Positions 11,793 to 24,044 of a stretch of DNA of 64,000 bases are shown piece after piece. This stretch comes from Diatrype stigma (lineage: Eukaryota > Ascomycota > Sordariomycetes > Xylariales > Diatrypaceae). The first letter of the stretch is position 1, and every line of letters starts with the position of its first letter. The notes under the pieces are model-generated. The model saw nothing but the letters and a program-made list of their open reading frames with translations. It was not told the origin of the DNA and did no database searches. Location of the stretch: the NCBI GenBank assembly GCA_022225965.2, contig JAKJXP020000093.1:1-64000 (forward strand), read 5' to 3'. The position numbers and the translations under genes were made by a program.

Positions 11793-14700
11793 CCTTGTCA
11801 GTGGTCTGATGAAGAATCTGGTGGGGTAGATCGAGTCTGCTGGAAAAAGTTGATTACACCGAGGCTGTAGCAAGATAGGCAGGCTCTGAGAACTAGTCGA
11901 TAGGTCCAGGCGACTAGTTCAATATGTATTGCTGGTCAAAGTTCAACTGTTGGTTTTGATGTTAGTGAGTAAACCGGCCCAAGTATTTCTGATGAAAAAG
12001 AGTTTTCCCAGCGAAGTAGAGATGTTATGGAAATTGATGACAAGGAGAGACTTTTGGTCAAGATTCCTAGTAGGGAGGTGCCAACAACCGAGGCTGGGGG
12101 CGGAAGATTATTGTTGTCAAAGACTTGATGAGGGAGAGGTGTATCCCGTGAAGGTTGATTGTGGAGAAACGATGGCATCAGAAGTGATAGATGGATGCTG
12201 ATAAAGAATTGAAGGGGGGCATTGAAGGTGGGGGTAAGCAAAGATCAAATGTGGGAAAGGAAGTAACGACGGTAAGGAAGTAACAACGACGAGGAAGTGG
12301 CAAAAACAAGGGAGTAATTATAATAAGGAAAGTGACCACAGCAAGGGGGTTTGTCACCAAGGAAAGGAAGGTGTCGTGATATGGAACATGCAGCAATATT
12401 GCTAGAAGGGTATAAATAGTGGAGAAATCGTGATGGTGCAAAGATGGTGTAAGGAAGGTAACGATAGTAGGGGGATATCAACAGCAGGAAGTAGTATTTC
12501 AGATAAAGGGGGGAGCGTCAAGATATGTTATGTATGGCATGGAAAGGCTGCCTACAATCAGGCTCTTGCGCTTCAGATGATATCGTCATACAAACTTGCA
12601 AGCAAAGTGGAAGTAGATGGTATGTTGTAGTGGGCAAAGATAGGGGCTCAGGAAACATGCCCCCCTGACTATTAGAGGGTGGGTTGGGTTGGCGAATGGT
12701 AGACGCAAGAACAAACAGTCCAAGTGAACGTGTTCGTGTGCTTGATAGACAAGAAGACAATGGTTGTAGTCCTGATAGAGGAAGGGGCATAAGAAAAGCT
12801 AGGAGTATACGGTAAGATGTATATGGTAGTTACAATGTGCATATCCATTGAGTAACGGGAGACATGACGGAACTGAATCAAGGGGTAGATAGATGATGTT
12901 ACGTGATAGCATTGGGGAAAAGGGGGTGGTTATAATTTGGACCTACCTTATAACGAGTGTTGAGATGAGCACACCTGAAAGGAATATCAGATATCACCTC
13001 TTATATGCTTGATGAGATCTCGGATAGATCTCAATACGAAGGCTTCGAGTAGGTAGGAGATGGTACCGAGGAGTGAGGAGTGATGCTATTTCGAGGATGG
13101 CTTGTCGATTTAGTAGGCTTGGGTACCACAAAGGGGCTGTCTGTCTATATGCAAGTCAGGATATGGAAATAAAAAGGAGCAGGCATTGTCAACCCAACCG
13201 GGTTTTGGTATCATTTGGGAGGGAGGGGGAGGGGTATGTTCTTGATCAGGGCTGTATGGTACCTTGATATAGTTGACAATGATACGGGACCATGAACTTT
13301 GCTCAATAGACTTTACCGAGTAGTCGTGTCTACTATTGGTATTCTCATATATACTGGGGGTGGAAACGTGCTGGAATCTGTAGGTCGGTATCAGCAAAGT
13401 CTTATATGTTGCAGTGTGGCACTGGTAGATGACTTGCAGCAATATGGAATCAAACCAGGGGTGACAGCTATCAAGGCAGTGCTGGTAAGTTCGCTCTTGC
13501 TTCAGGGGTTCGCAAGTCTCAAAGGGGCTAAGACAAACGACTAGTTTCTAGTGGCCCTTGTTTATGGCCAAATGGGTAGTTACCAATATCTGCAATATGG
13601 AGGGGTTGATGTCAGTAGGAATACAGAAACTCATCCGTAATGTGTAGTACCCAGGACTATAGGTTGCCATGTGCTTTTGGTATTGCTCACCTTCTACCTG
13701 GAAAAGGTAACCCGAGAACTCTCCACCGGTCTTCCAATGCAAGTTGGCTGACAAGGCTAGACAGGAATGATTAGAGCCCGTAGGAAAATATCTGCCTTTG
13801 TAAGTATGTACGTTGCATTCAAGACATGGGAAGTTGGGCGGTGACACTAGAAACAACCCGGAGAAAAATGATGTGTCTGGCATTTTTTCTGTCATATCAA
13901 AAAAAGGAGGTCTACTTACTAGTGGGTCCGTAACGTTGTCTGAGGAATTGGTAACCTGACGTTCGATCTTGTCTCTCTGGGGCGGATGGGGAGAGCTATG
14001 GACCAATCAACTGGAAGATTTGACATGTTAACAAATACAATCTAGAGATATCACTTGAGTCTGTTGGGATATGCCTGATCTGGGAATATGGGAATTTGAC
14101 CTTGGACACTGCCAGAGGGCTTGGAACCTGACCGATCGTCTCGATTCACCACACCTCTAATGGCGTCCCAAAGCCTGTTTCACACCAAGTAGACTACAAC
14201 TGAAGGCAACGTACAAGTTGGATGAGGACGTGAACCTGATAGGTCTCAGTTTGGTGGGCTTTGTACCTGACGTAACAAACTGGTGTGGAGTAGGCCCTCA
14301 CTGGCTGTCACCAAGGCGGGAAGGGCGGGATGGGCGAGAATGAAATCCCGGACAAGAACCTAAAGGTCAAAAGGATTAAACGGGGACTGATTCAATATCA
14401 CTCCAAGGTAATATCGTCTTCCAAGTGCCTAAAGGGACAATAGGCCACTGTGGTAAAGGGTGGATCTACAAAAGGTCCAAGAGTGGTGGTGGGGATGAAG
14501 TGATAGATGTGGGCTTGTTGGAAGTTGGACAGGAAATATCCATGGGACGAGGGGCCAGGTCCAAAGTCGGGGCTTTTTTGTCGTTACGGGGGATTACTGG
14601 ACACCTGTTACATGCTTTAATGGAAGGAGCACCTTCGGATGAAGAGAAAACATTTTCTTTCGAGATAAGAGAAGGGAGGGAACCGGCAGGCAGGTAGTGG

Positions 14701-16554
14701 TAACTGCCTAGATGCTCCTTCCAGTACTTCGAGATTCCCACACAAAAGTGTCAGATGTACTAGTGCAGTTGATCCTAGTGCCACAAGGTACTGGTTCCAT
14801 GTACCGTTTGTCCAAGTTTGCCCAGTCATTTCCAAGGTTACTTACTAAGGGACCTACCTGCCTCCCGGGATGCCTTAGAAGATAGCATGCACGTATGTAG
14901 GCGGTCTAACCACACCTGCAGTGATTGGTGTTAAGTAGCAGTTAGGCAATAGGTAGAAATATGTATACTAGCACTTGATAGTGCTACGTAGCTACATACA
15001 TACTAACCCATGTAGCCTAGGTAGGTATCTGCCTATTGTAAGGTATGAGCAAGTGATAATATTGTTTTGATTGCGTATGGCCGTTTATCTTCAGCGTTCT
15101 CAGCTATAATATCAAGTATGAACAAAGCTTGAGTAGCATGTTCAAAGGTGGTTGCGTGGAAACCATTATCAAGGGACACAGTTTAGGTTTTTCCAGTCAA
15201 ATTAATATAGTGAATAGCAAATTCAACTGGGGATACCCTTTGGCTGTGTTAGTAGCACTCTTTGATTTGACGTGTGGCCATTTATAGAAAATTCCTGTTC
15301 AGATATAATCAATATGCACGGGTCTAATAACATCACTAAAGGCCAGAGGCTACCTACCTAGGTATGTATTGGACAAGCAGGTGTGAAGAAGCATTGCCTA
15401 GGTATCGGATAGGCTGTTCTCAACCAACTAGATGACAGTGACCGTATAGGTATTCAATACAAGGCATGGTCAAGGCTGTTGTTGCTTTAGCGAATTAAAA
15501 ATCTAGACATCCAGAATGCTGCCTGCACTAAGTCATACGAGACATGAAAGATAAGGCCTAACAGGAACAGAGACTTACTTAGAAACAGATTAAGGGTAGC
15601 GGACTACCTGTACTATGGATAGCGATATATAGGGGGACAGATGCACTGCACCTGTATACAGGATGACAGGACCGCAGTAAGTGCTGTAAAAGCATGGACA
15701 AGTGATGTTTGAGCCATGACTCTAAAAACCGGCCACTTGTGATAAATCCAAGTCAAGGACATAGCAAATTGAATAAGTGGCTCGTAGGCAATAACGACCA
15801 TACAGTGATGTTGCTCTGAGTGACAATGTCTGGGAAGTCAGAAGGCGATTGATTGGATCAGGTATGATACCCGAGGTATCTTGGTGCTATCAGACACCAT
15901 CCGACACTACGCAATTTTCTAGATACAAGTATATTCAAGGATCATAACGCTCTTCAGGATATTGGGGATTGTGACTTTAGGGATGATAGAGGGGTGGGTA
16001 GTTGGCCGTCGGATCACATTTCAAACTACAAGTAGTCAAGAGATGAGGTTGTGCGCCACAGGGGGAGAGCTGCGCCACAATGCCTGTAGCTAAATGGGGC
16101 TCAATCAACTCACCGTGCAGTGATCCTGGGTATCCGTGTATGTAGTATGTATGTATATAGTAGGCTTACCTAGCTGCCTAGCGGGCGCTACGCCCGGCCT
16201 GCCTGTAGTTACGTGTGTAACATCTTAGGCAAGTGATTACCAGCCTGGATGACCTCGAGTTACCAGCTACCTACATACGTAGCTCTCTAGAACGTAAATA
16301 ACATGACCTACATAGATACAAATACATACACATGTTCCTGATCCACGACTAAAAGGCACAGAGAGAACACTGGAAGCACGGAATCACGATACTATTAACA
16401 GGCTCCCAGGATACAGGTTCAAGTAAGCGCTAGGTACCTACTTAAACCATCCAGTACCGTCATCCATCTGCGTCGAACTTCACCTTGAAGGAGCCCTCGA
16501 ACCGTGCCCCGCCGACCTGGGCATTTATTGATTTCGCCGACACAGCATGTCAAC
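11793..16554. other. Long gene-free leader region, purine-rich + strand
   Basis: About 4.7 kb between the divergent mei2-like and SEC15 genes holds no supportable gene. From about 11,940 to 13,540 and again near 14,300-14,720 the + strand is strongly purine-rich, so a transcript reading towards mei2 would be pyrimidine-rich. For example, 47 of 60 bases at 12241-12300 are purines, and 14461-14520 has 24 G against 5 C. Open frames on the minus strand here (for example 13548-14006) reflect that bias. From 15,000 to 16,450 there are several CCTAGGTA palindromes and TACA microsatellites. Confidence 0.6.
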
Positions 16555-19478
16555 ATGCCGCCTCGGAGAGTGCAGAACTACGACGACTACGGCACGGCCG
16601 TGCAGCAGATCATCCTGTCCACGTCTGATGCCGAGTTCCTCGACCAGCTGATTCCCGTCCTCAAAGATGCCACGGCAACCAACCGCTCTAATGCTCTCAC
16701 CCAGAACCTGACGCAGTATGCCGACGACCGCGAAGGCGACATCGAACGGATCGGCTTAACAAAGCACGAGGAATTCCTGAGCTCCGTCAATCAGCTCCAG
16801 GATGTGCGCGAGCGTACCGTTGCGCTGACAGCTGAGATCCTGAAGCTGAACCAGTCCATCCAAGCGAGCACCGAGAAACTGGCGGAGCAGAAGCAGGCCC
16901 TGGTTGACACGCGAGCTGTCCGCGAGAACATTTCAGAAGTCTCTGATGCCCTGAAGGAATCACTGAAGATACTACATGCAGTCAACAATTCCCATGATTT
17001 GATTCGCAAGAAAAAGTACTATGGCGCCCTCAAGTCCCTCGACGACCTCGAGAACGAGTTTCTTATCCCTACCATCCAGAACAAGTATGCGACACAGCAT
17101 CGTTTAGCATATATAATACAAAAATCCATACCAGCCTCCCAGAAGATTATCTCCGAAGCCGTCATGACCGATCTGAATACTTGGCTGTTCCGCATCCGGG
17201 AAACTTCCCAATTCTTGGGAGAGGTTGCCTTCTATCATACCAATATGCGCCGTACAAGACAGCGAGAACGGATAGAGATAGATGAATCTTTGAGCCAATT
17301 CAAGCTAAACTCCGCCATCGAGCTGGTTTTTGACGAAAGCGAGGAGTATGACGTCCTCGACAACGAGGAACTACAGGTAAGAAAAAGCCCCTGGATAGAT
17401 AGATGTATTGCTTTGGACCACTTTGCTGAACCGGGACTACAGGTTGATTTCACCCCTCTGTTCGAGGCCTTACATATCCACGAAGCACTTGGCCAGATCG
17501 ACAAATTTCGGGCTGAGTATGCTGCAACCAGGAGAAGACAAAAGGAGTTGCTCCTTCCAAGCTCCATCAGCTTAGAAGCCGATAACGAATCCTCATTAAG
17601 TAGCCTTCTAGAGGGCATCGCCGGCTTTGCTATTATTGAGAAAGCTACCATGCGGCGGGCACCCCAACTGCGCACGGCTATTGATGTAGGCCGAGTCTGA
17701 TCACCTGATCATTATTATGACCTGCTGACCTCCCTAGGTTGAGGAACTCTGGGACTCCATGTGCTCTACTGCGATAGCTCTGACATCGAAGGCACTATCC
17801 GACATAGGCAACGCCGAAGTTATTCTGAAGCTTAAAACGATGATTGCTCTCTTCATCCAGACTATGGAGGTATGATCCCTGACATCCATTACGGTTGAAG
17901 AGGCGACAATAACACAATAGCGTAGGGATGGGGCTATTCTGTCTCGAGACTTGACGAGTTCTTGGTCGATCTATTCGACAAATATGCAGAGCTGTTAAAA
18001 CGAAGGTTTAGCGAGGACTTCCAAGAGGTGAGCAAGAGAAACAAGTAAAACATTGCTGTTCAAAACACTGACCCCCTAGAAGATCGTTTCCACCGACGAC
18101 TACATGCCTATGGCAATCAACTCCATGGAGGAATACGAGAAAGTCGTCAACGTCAGCTGGTTCTCTCAAGACAAAGACATCGAAGACCTCACGTAAGCTT
18201 TGCTCCTCGCTGCTGTTGCAAGGCATTTCTAACCCTTAACAGGTTCCCCTGCGTACTGCCTTTCTCACAGATGTACCCGTTGTGCTGTATCGATATTAGA
18301 AATTTCCTCAACCAATTCTACTTCTTCTCAGATGACCACTTCCAGCACCCTAATAAGATTGACGAGACTCTACGGAAGGTAAGCAACCGATTCGTTAAGG
18401 CTGCAAGGCACGATACCAGACCATTTTCACTAACGGAACATTGGACAGTCCCTGGATGAGCTGCTCACCGAGAAGGTCTGCCAGTCGCTGATCGAGCGGC
18501 TGAGCTCGCAGTACCTGGGCCAGATCGTGCAGATCCTGATCAACCTGGAGCACTTCGAGACGGCGTGCCAGGAGCTCGAGCAGCTCCTGATCCAGGCGCG
18601 CTCGTCGGCGTCGGCGGGCGGCCCCCTGACGCTGGCGGCCACCGAGCAGTTCCGGAGCCACAAGAAGACGGCCGAGAAGCGCATCTTCGAGCTGGTCAAC
18701 TCCAAGATCGACGACCTGGTCGAGACGGCCGAGTACGACTGGATGGCTGCCCAGCCCACCGTCGAGCCCAGCAACTACATGCAGACCCTGACGCGCTACC
18801 TGTCCAACATCATGAACTCCACCCTGCTCGGCCTGCCGCGCGAGATCAAGGAGCTCATCTACTTCGACGCGCTCAGCCACGCCTCGAGCATGATTCTCGT
18901 GAGTGAAACCTGCTAATTGCTTGCTTGCACCCCCTATTTCTTTTGCCGCTACCAGAAGCCGACCCCTTGAAATATACAGGATTATGACTGACCGTCTGGA
19001 TAATTCATCTGTGTCTATCTAGGCCCTACCGCTCTCGCCCGACGTCAAGAAGATCAACCCCAACGGCGTGGCCGCGCTCGCCATGGACGTGCAGCACTTG
19101 ACCGACTTCGTCGACGGCCTCGAGAACGGCTTCATGCTGCGCTCGAACCTGGACGAGCTCGAGCAGACCATCCAGCTGATGCAGTCCGAGAACACGGACG
19201 AGTTCTTCGACATCTCGACCAGGAACAAGAAGTACGGCCGCGTCGACGCGCTGAACGGCCCTATACTACTGGAGAAGTATGTCCTTCCTATTTTCTCCCA
19301 TCTTTTTATGATGAGAACACGCCTGGAGACGAAGAACGAAGAATGAATGAAAGGGGTATACATAGTAAGCTAACAAACATACAACAGGCTCACCCAGCAG
19401 ATCTCAACTTCGGGACAGGCGGCCCAGCGCTTCGCCAACTTCTCGTCTAACCTGTCGTCTCGCTTCGGTACCAAGTAG
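16555..19478 (+). CDS. SEC15: Exocyst complex subunit SEC15
   Basis: Nine exons: 16555-17376, 17443-17685, 17738-17869, 17926-18027, 18080-18192, 18243-18378, 18449-18898, 19023-19276, 19388-19478, giving 780 residues, the usual Sec15/EXOC6 length. The N-terminus has the family's helical coiled-coil opening (DAEFLDQLIPVLKDA, then VNQLQDVRERT). The middle and C-terminal exons encode the all-helical rod with the blocks FPCVLPFSQMYP and DFVDGLENGFML and a Phe/Ser-rich end. Sec15 links the Rab GTPase Sec4 to the exocyst, which tethers secretory vesicles at hyphal tips and septa (established for the family). I chose the ATG at 16555 because it sits in a CAACATGCC context and opens the conserved region; an in-frame ATG at 16504 would add 17 residues. 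The first intron (66 nt) is in frame and stop-free, so its retention would be silent to the frame. Confidence 0.93.
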
Positions 19479-19845
19479 AGAAGCACATATGTGCTCGACA
19501 CCACACACACAGTCATCACATTTGCTGCACACGGGTGGCTTACGACACGACAGTATATGTCTGGTATGGACAATTGACATTCTTTGTCTCCCCTAACCCA
19601 CAGTACTGAATACCAGGCTATGCGTGCTTGATGGAACATGGAACATTTCCCGAAACCAACCCCCTGACTGAATCAACCCGAAACCCCTACGCCGAACCCT
19701 CGAAGGAAAAGAAACTCAGAATAAAATATCCCCTGTCGATTTCATAGAGCAACAGCTCCCCTGTGGTTATCATGTACGTCGTATGCTGTTTTTAGGCATG
19801 GCCTGCCAGGCTTCGAAGTGGAATACAGGTTGGCGCGCGGGATAG
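19479..19845. terminator. Shared 3' region of convergent SEC15 and HAP5
   Basis: The two stop codons face each other across 367 bp. The + strand carries an AATAAA-type element near 19719, a plausible polyadenylation signal for SEC15. The 3' untranslated regions may overlap. Confidence 0.45.
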
Positions 19846-20907
19846 CTACTGTTGCTGTGGCATCCCCGGATAGGCATACATATTCTCCATATCACCGTAC
19901 ATCTGCGGTTGCTGCTGGCCGTAGGGAGCTCCGGGCCCTGGCTGTACTTGATTAGCGTACATGGCCGGGGCGCGGTACTCCTGATCGGGCGCAATGGCAT
20001 GTCCACCCATGCCGTAATCGGCCGGGGCCATGTGTTGATGGTTCGGTGCTCCAGGCATACCATGCTGCCCGGGCATCTGGCCACCAGAGGCTGGTACGCC
20101 TCCTTGTGCCGACTGCGGCTGGGCCGGGTTTGTACGCTTGGCATGGCTGGCCTCTTCGCGCGGTACGATGTCGATCAGGAAGTCGAACATGTCACTCTTA
20201 GCCAAGGCCGAGGCAATATCGGATCGCTGTAATGTGCGGCGCTTGTTCTCCTCGGCGTGGATCCAGGCGCGCATGGTGAGCTCAGTGATGAATATGTCGC
20301 AGCCCTTGGCAAACAGGATAGGAGCCTCAGCGGAGATCATTTTCACTTCTGGGTCTGCCTTCATGACCTTCTTGATACGCGCGAGGGGTAGTTGATGTAG
20401 CTTGTAGTCGTGCTGGTCGGATTCGAGGTGGTTGATGGTCTGCTGCCAGTACGTCGTCAGGATATCCTTGAACTGACCGTGCAGACCTTGATGCACGTTT
20501 GCCCAGGGTCCTGTATAGAGCTCAGCGGGTGCGAAGCCGGAGTTTGCAAGCTAGGGTTCATGTAAGATTAGTACTTATGAATCGATGAAAACGGAGACTA
20601 CATGAGGAAGGGACAGATAGATTGATACTCTCGATGTCGAGGAACGGAGGGGATAATTTCGTGGCAGTGGTGATACTTACTGCTGCACTGGCGCCTGGAA
20701 GTAGAATTGATTAGCGACGTCACACAAGACAACGGCAATTGCTTTTGCGCGACAGACGGTGAAATTGAAGGGGCCATGGCAATCCATCAATCAGATGAAT
20801 GTAGATATATGCACAAACGTACCATAATGGCCTCCATGAGCGGTATCGTATGCAGGCGGCGCTGCTGTCCGCGAGGACTGCGGGTGATTTGACGAGGGCT
20901 GATCCAT
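19846..20907 (-). CDS. HAP5: CCAAT-binding factor subunit HAP5 (NF-YC)
   Basis: Three exons: 20823-20907, 20681-20694 (only 14 nt) and 19846-20550, giving 267 residues. The core at about residues 87-165 is an NF-YC histone fold: [53 protein letters not shown]. Before it lies the NF-YC N-terminal helix ([18 protein letters not shown]). The C-terminus is Gln/Pro/Gly/Met-rich, as in fungal activators of this type. HAP5/HapE binds CCAAT boxes with the HAP2 and HAP3 subunits and, in filamentous fungi, with HapX in iron control (established). The ATG at 20907 gives MDQPSS..., and the 14-nt exon restores the frame (85+14 = 99 nt). The gene is convergent with SEC15. Confidence 0.93.
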
Positions 20908-21099
20908 GGTTCGGTTCTGTACCGCTGGAAGACGTTGTTCGATCCGGTGGCCTTGTCTTGCGACTTTCGGCCTTAATAAGCTGGGGTGGGAGGGGTTTGC
21001 TCGGACAGCGGATCTAGCGAAACGGACAACTCGAGTACTCGACTTGGGACGCTCGGGACGCTTGTTTCCGCAGATTCCACACACACAAGGCGCGCACGC

Positions 21100-21127
21100 A
21101 GATACCAGATACCAGATACCAGATGCC
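21100..21127. repeat. 7-bp tandem repeat, 4 copies
   Basis: Three perfect AGATACC units followed by AGATGCC, about 200 bp upstream of the HAP5 start. Confidence 0.85.
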
Positions 21128-21521
21128 GGACACACAGACACACAGACAGTAAGGGTTGTTTGTAGATATGTATGTAGTACGAGGTACTACGGTGTAGAAG
21201 GTTATGGGCGAGCGAGCCAAAGAGAGGGCTTTGTTTGTACGTATTGTTTACACTGGAGCCGCGTGGTGATGTAACGGTTTTGGACGGAAGACGGCCGGGG
21301 GGAGAGATAGAAGCTTGGGCTTGTTTCTATTTTTTCCACCGGGAGGGGCCTAGAGCTTTGCGCTTGATGTGAGGGATTGAGGGGATTGATTGGCCGCGCG
21401 AAGCTGGGACACACGATAGCGCAGGTGCGGGAAGTGCAGGTGCTTGCTGGAGTGACGGGTTGCGGATTGGTGAAGATTGATTGGGCGGTTTGTGAAGGTG
21501 TCAGGGTGTTGCGTGTGTGAT

Positions 21522-21566
21522 CTAAGGTTCCTAAGGTTCCTAAGGTTCCTAAGGCTCCCAAGGTTC
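21522..21566. repeat. 9-bp tandem repeat, 5 copies
   Basis: Three perfect CTAAGGTTC units, then CTAAGGCTC and CCAAGGTTC, in the HAP5 upstream region. On the minus strand it reads as repeated Asn-Leu-Arg codons, which I take as chance. Confidence 0.85.
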
Positions 21567-22327
21567 CTTCCTAATCTTCCTAGACGTTGTCTTCGAGATT
21601 TAGATTTGCCGCGGAAGCGAGCGAGTGGTCCCCACTTATGTTTGCTGCTAAAAAGAATTGGCCCGGGACCTTCTGGAATTGGGGGTTGGATACCAGCTGA
21701 CAGGCCCTGGCTGTGGTCGGCGTAAGGTCGCAAGTACCTGGTAACTAATTATCAGGTACGATTTGCGGGGGTTGGTTTCCCTTCGATGTTCCTCTCCCTT
21801 GGATTGAATTCGTATTGGCCGCGATGATAGGAACCTTGGAAAGGTGAGCAGGCAGGTTCGCCACTTGCTACCATACGGAAGCCTCTGACGGGTCCTCGAG
21901 TCTTCAGGTCCCGAGGTCCTCAGGCTTGATGACGGGAGATATGGATGTAACTGGCCAGTGCCCTATCGGTCTGTCGGTCCGCTAAGTGGACGATGGGGCT
22001 AGTTTTTAGAGCTGGGTTGAGCTGGAATCGAGCTGGATTATTCCAACCAAACACCAAGCATGCTGCATCTACACACGGATGCGACTGAGGAGGCTGGTGG
22101 CAAAAGAGATGGGAGAACTTGAAAGTGAATTACTACACTGAGTACCCAACCTAAGGATGGCCCAAGGCAACGCAACGGTATTTATTAAAGTGGATGGGAT
22201 GGGATTCATTCAAGGAGGATGCGTTGGACAGTGACGGTATAAGCAATGACGTCGGAGTTGCTTTCCCTTTTTAATATCACATCGGCAAGGGGTCAGTCAT
22301 AATATGAGGGAACGAGATCGGATCATG

Positions 22328-22375
22328 GACAAGCGTGTTGACAAGCGTGTTGACAAGCGTATTGACAAGCGTGCA
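22328..22375. repeat. 12-bp tandem repeat, 4 copies
   Basis: Units GACAAGCGTGTT (twice), GACAAGCGTATT and GACAAGCGTGCA. The unit length is a multiple of three, so a short + frame reads repeated Asp-Lys-Arg-Val, but no gene is supported around it. Confidence 0.85.
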
Positions 22376-23120
22376 AGCTTCTTCATTTCCTATCATACTA
22401 CGTGCATAGTAGGGCTGGATGCTGGGGCATTTCGGGAGACTTGGGAGGCCTGGGAGACAGACGCTGATGTGCCAGTCTGTCAATCTGCCAGTCTGCTGAT
22501 GATGCCGCGAAAACTGGGCGGCCTGATATCAGTCAGGGATGTGAATCAATTGATGCGCTGGCAACCCTGGTTGGGCATCAGTGACACCTCCAAAGGGACC
22601 AAAGCCAAATCAGCAAGCCTCTCGACGATACCGCATAGCAGTGCTCATGTGTGAGTCTGAGTGCCGGCAGGGATCCTCGGAATCCTCCTGCTCGATTTCG
22701 GGTGGTACGCAGCAGACGAGGCTGTGGTCGCCGAGCTTCGTGATGGGTGCGTTTCGCTGTAATGTGTTTGTACTTATACATGTACATAGTACCTCTCAGC
22801 ACGTTCGTATACTGCTGTCACACCATAAAAGTTTGTAGAAATACTTCGTACCTACTGGTAATTGCCAAGTGCCCGACAGTCTGGCAAACACGCTGGCACG
22901 TTGACTAAAGTTCCCGCTTTGCCTGATTAAGGTGCGGGATGTCAAGCCACTTCTGTCACTAGTGACGCTGCTAGTCACTGTGCACAGCCTCATCCTCTGC
23001 AAGCCACGCGTGGACCCTGCCAACCTCTCGTGGAAAAATTTATTGCTACTTAGCCGCTTAGGTAGATCTTGATCCTCCTTCGCACTTCGCACTTCCAGTT
23101 CCCCTTTGCCAACCCGCAAC

Positions 23121-24044
23121 ATGGCAGACAAATGGGTTGAACTCTCGGACGAACAGATTGAGCAGCTTCTCTCCGAGGCAGAGACAAGACTCTCGGCGCA
23201 AGCTAATGATGGCAAGAGTCTTTCTAAGTCCTCCAAGCCGAGTGCTCTTCAGGTCGGCGCAAGTGCCAGCAAGCCTAACACGGCTGTCGCGCTGAAGGCA
23301 ACCCAGCCTGCTGCTTCAGAGAGCAAGTCGAAAGAGGCGCTATCTGTTCGCATTCCCGAGGCACGGAAAGGCAGTAAAGAAAAGGTATGCCACCTCACAG
23401 ATTTCCCCTGTTCCCTCGGAATCAAAAAATTTCGTATGATGAAAATCTTAACCCATTTTATTTGAAGTGGTAACCGAACCCGTCATGGGCAAGGTTACTG
23501 CGCCAGAATGATAAATAGTTATGTCATAGTTATTCTGACTACACGCTTGTTTCGCATCTTCTCGTTTTGGTGGCTATCCATATCGCGACTCTGCTAACCA
23601 TCTTCTAGACTGCCAAAGCTGATGCTGGCCCATCATGGTACAACCTGCCGAAGACTGATCTCACCCCAGAACTCAAGCGTGACTTGCAGATACTCAAGAT
23701 GAGGGACATCCTTGATCCCAAGAGGTACGCATACCATGCCGGCTACGCCATTGCTAGCATTTCTAACTCCTAATCCTCGTAGGTTCTATCGGAAAGACAG
23801 CTCGAAAGCCGCCGTACCGGAGTACAGCCAGGTCGGAACTCTTGTTGAAGGCCCGACCGAATGGCATAGTGCACGGATGACGAAGAGGGAGAGAAAGCGT
23901 ACCCTGCTTGATGAGGTTCTGGAGAACGAGGACGCGACAAAGCGGTTCAAGTCCAAGTATGGCCAGATCCAAGAGGCCAAGACGAGCGGCAAGAAGGGGC
24001 ATTACAAGAAGATGATGGAGAAGAGATATGGCCGTAAGGGTTGA
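23121..24044 (+). CDS. FCF2: rRNA-processing protein FCF2
   Basis: Three exons (23121-23384, 23609-23724, 23783-24044) encode 213 residues. The variable N-terminal third is Lys/Ser/Ala-rich. From about residue 88 comes the Fcf2 domain, with the family signature WYNLPKTDLTPELKRDLQIL and KMRDILDPKRFYRKD across the second intron. Then come EVGTLVEGP-like, RKRTLLDEVLEN and a basic C-terminus ending KKMMEKRYGRKG. Fcf2 is a nucleolar factor needed for early pre-rRNA cleavages in 40S subunit production (established in yeast). The start at 23121 follows CGCAAC and gives the expected short acidic MADKWVELSDE opening. The length is normal for fungi. Confidence 0.93.

Larger units (their letters stand above)
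20908..23120. promoter_or_regulatory. Divergent intergenic region HAP5/FCF2
   Basis: About 2.2 kb between two divergent genes carries both promoters. I see no gene. It contains three short tandem arrays (21100-21127, 21522-21566, 22328-22375) and a GC-rich segment just upstream of HAP5 that may be its 5' leader. The FCF2 start is preceded by a pyrimidine-rich stretch near 23070-23115. Confidence 0.5.

Noticed and set aside
13548..14006. 152-codon minus frame in the mei2 upstream region
   Set aside because: Low-GC, no motif; explained by the pyrimidine-rich strand.
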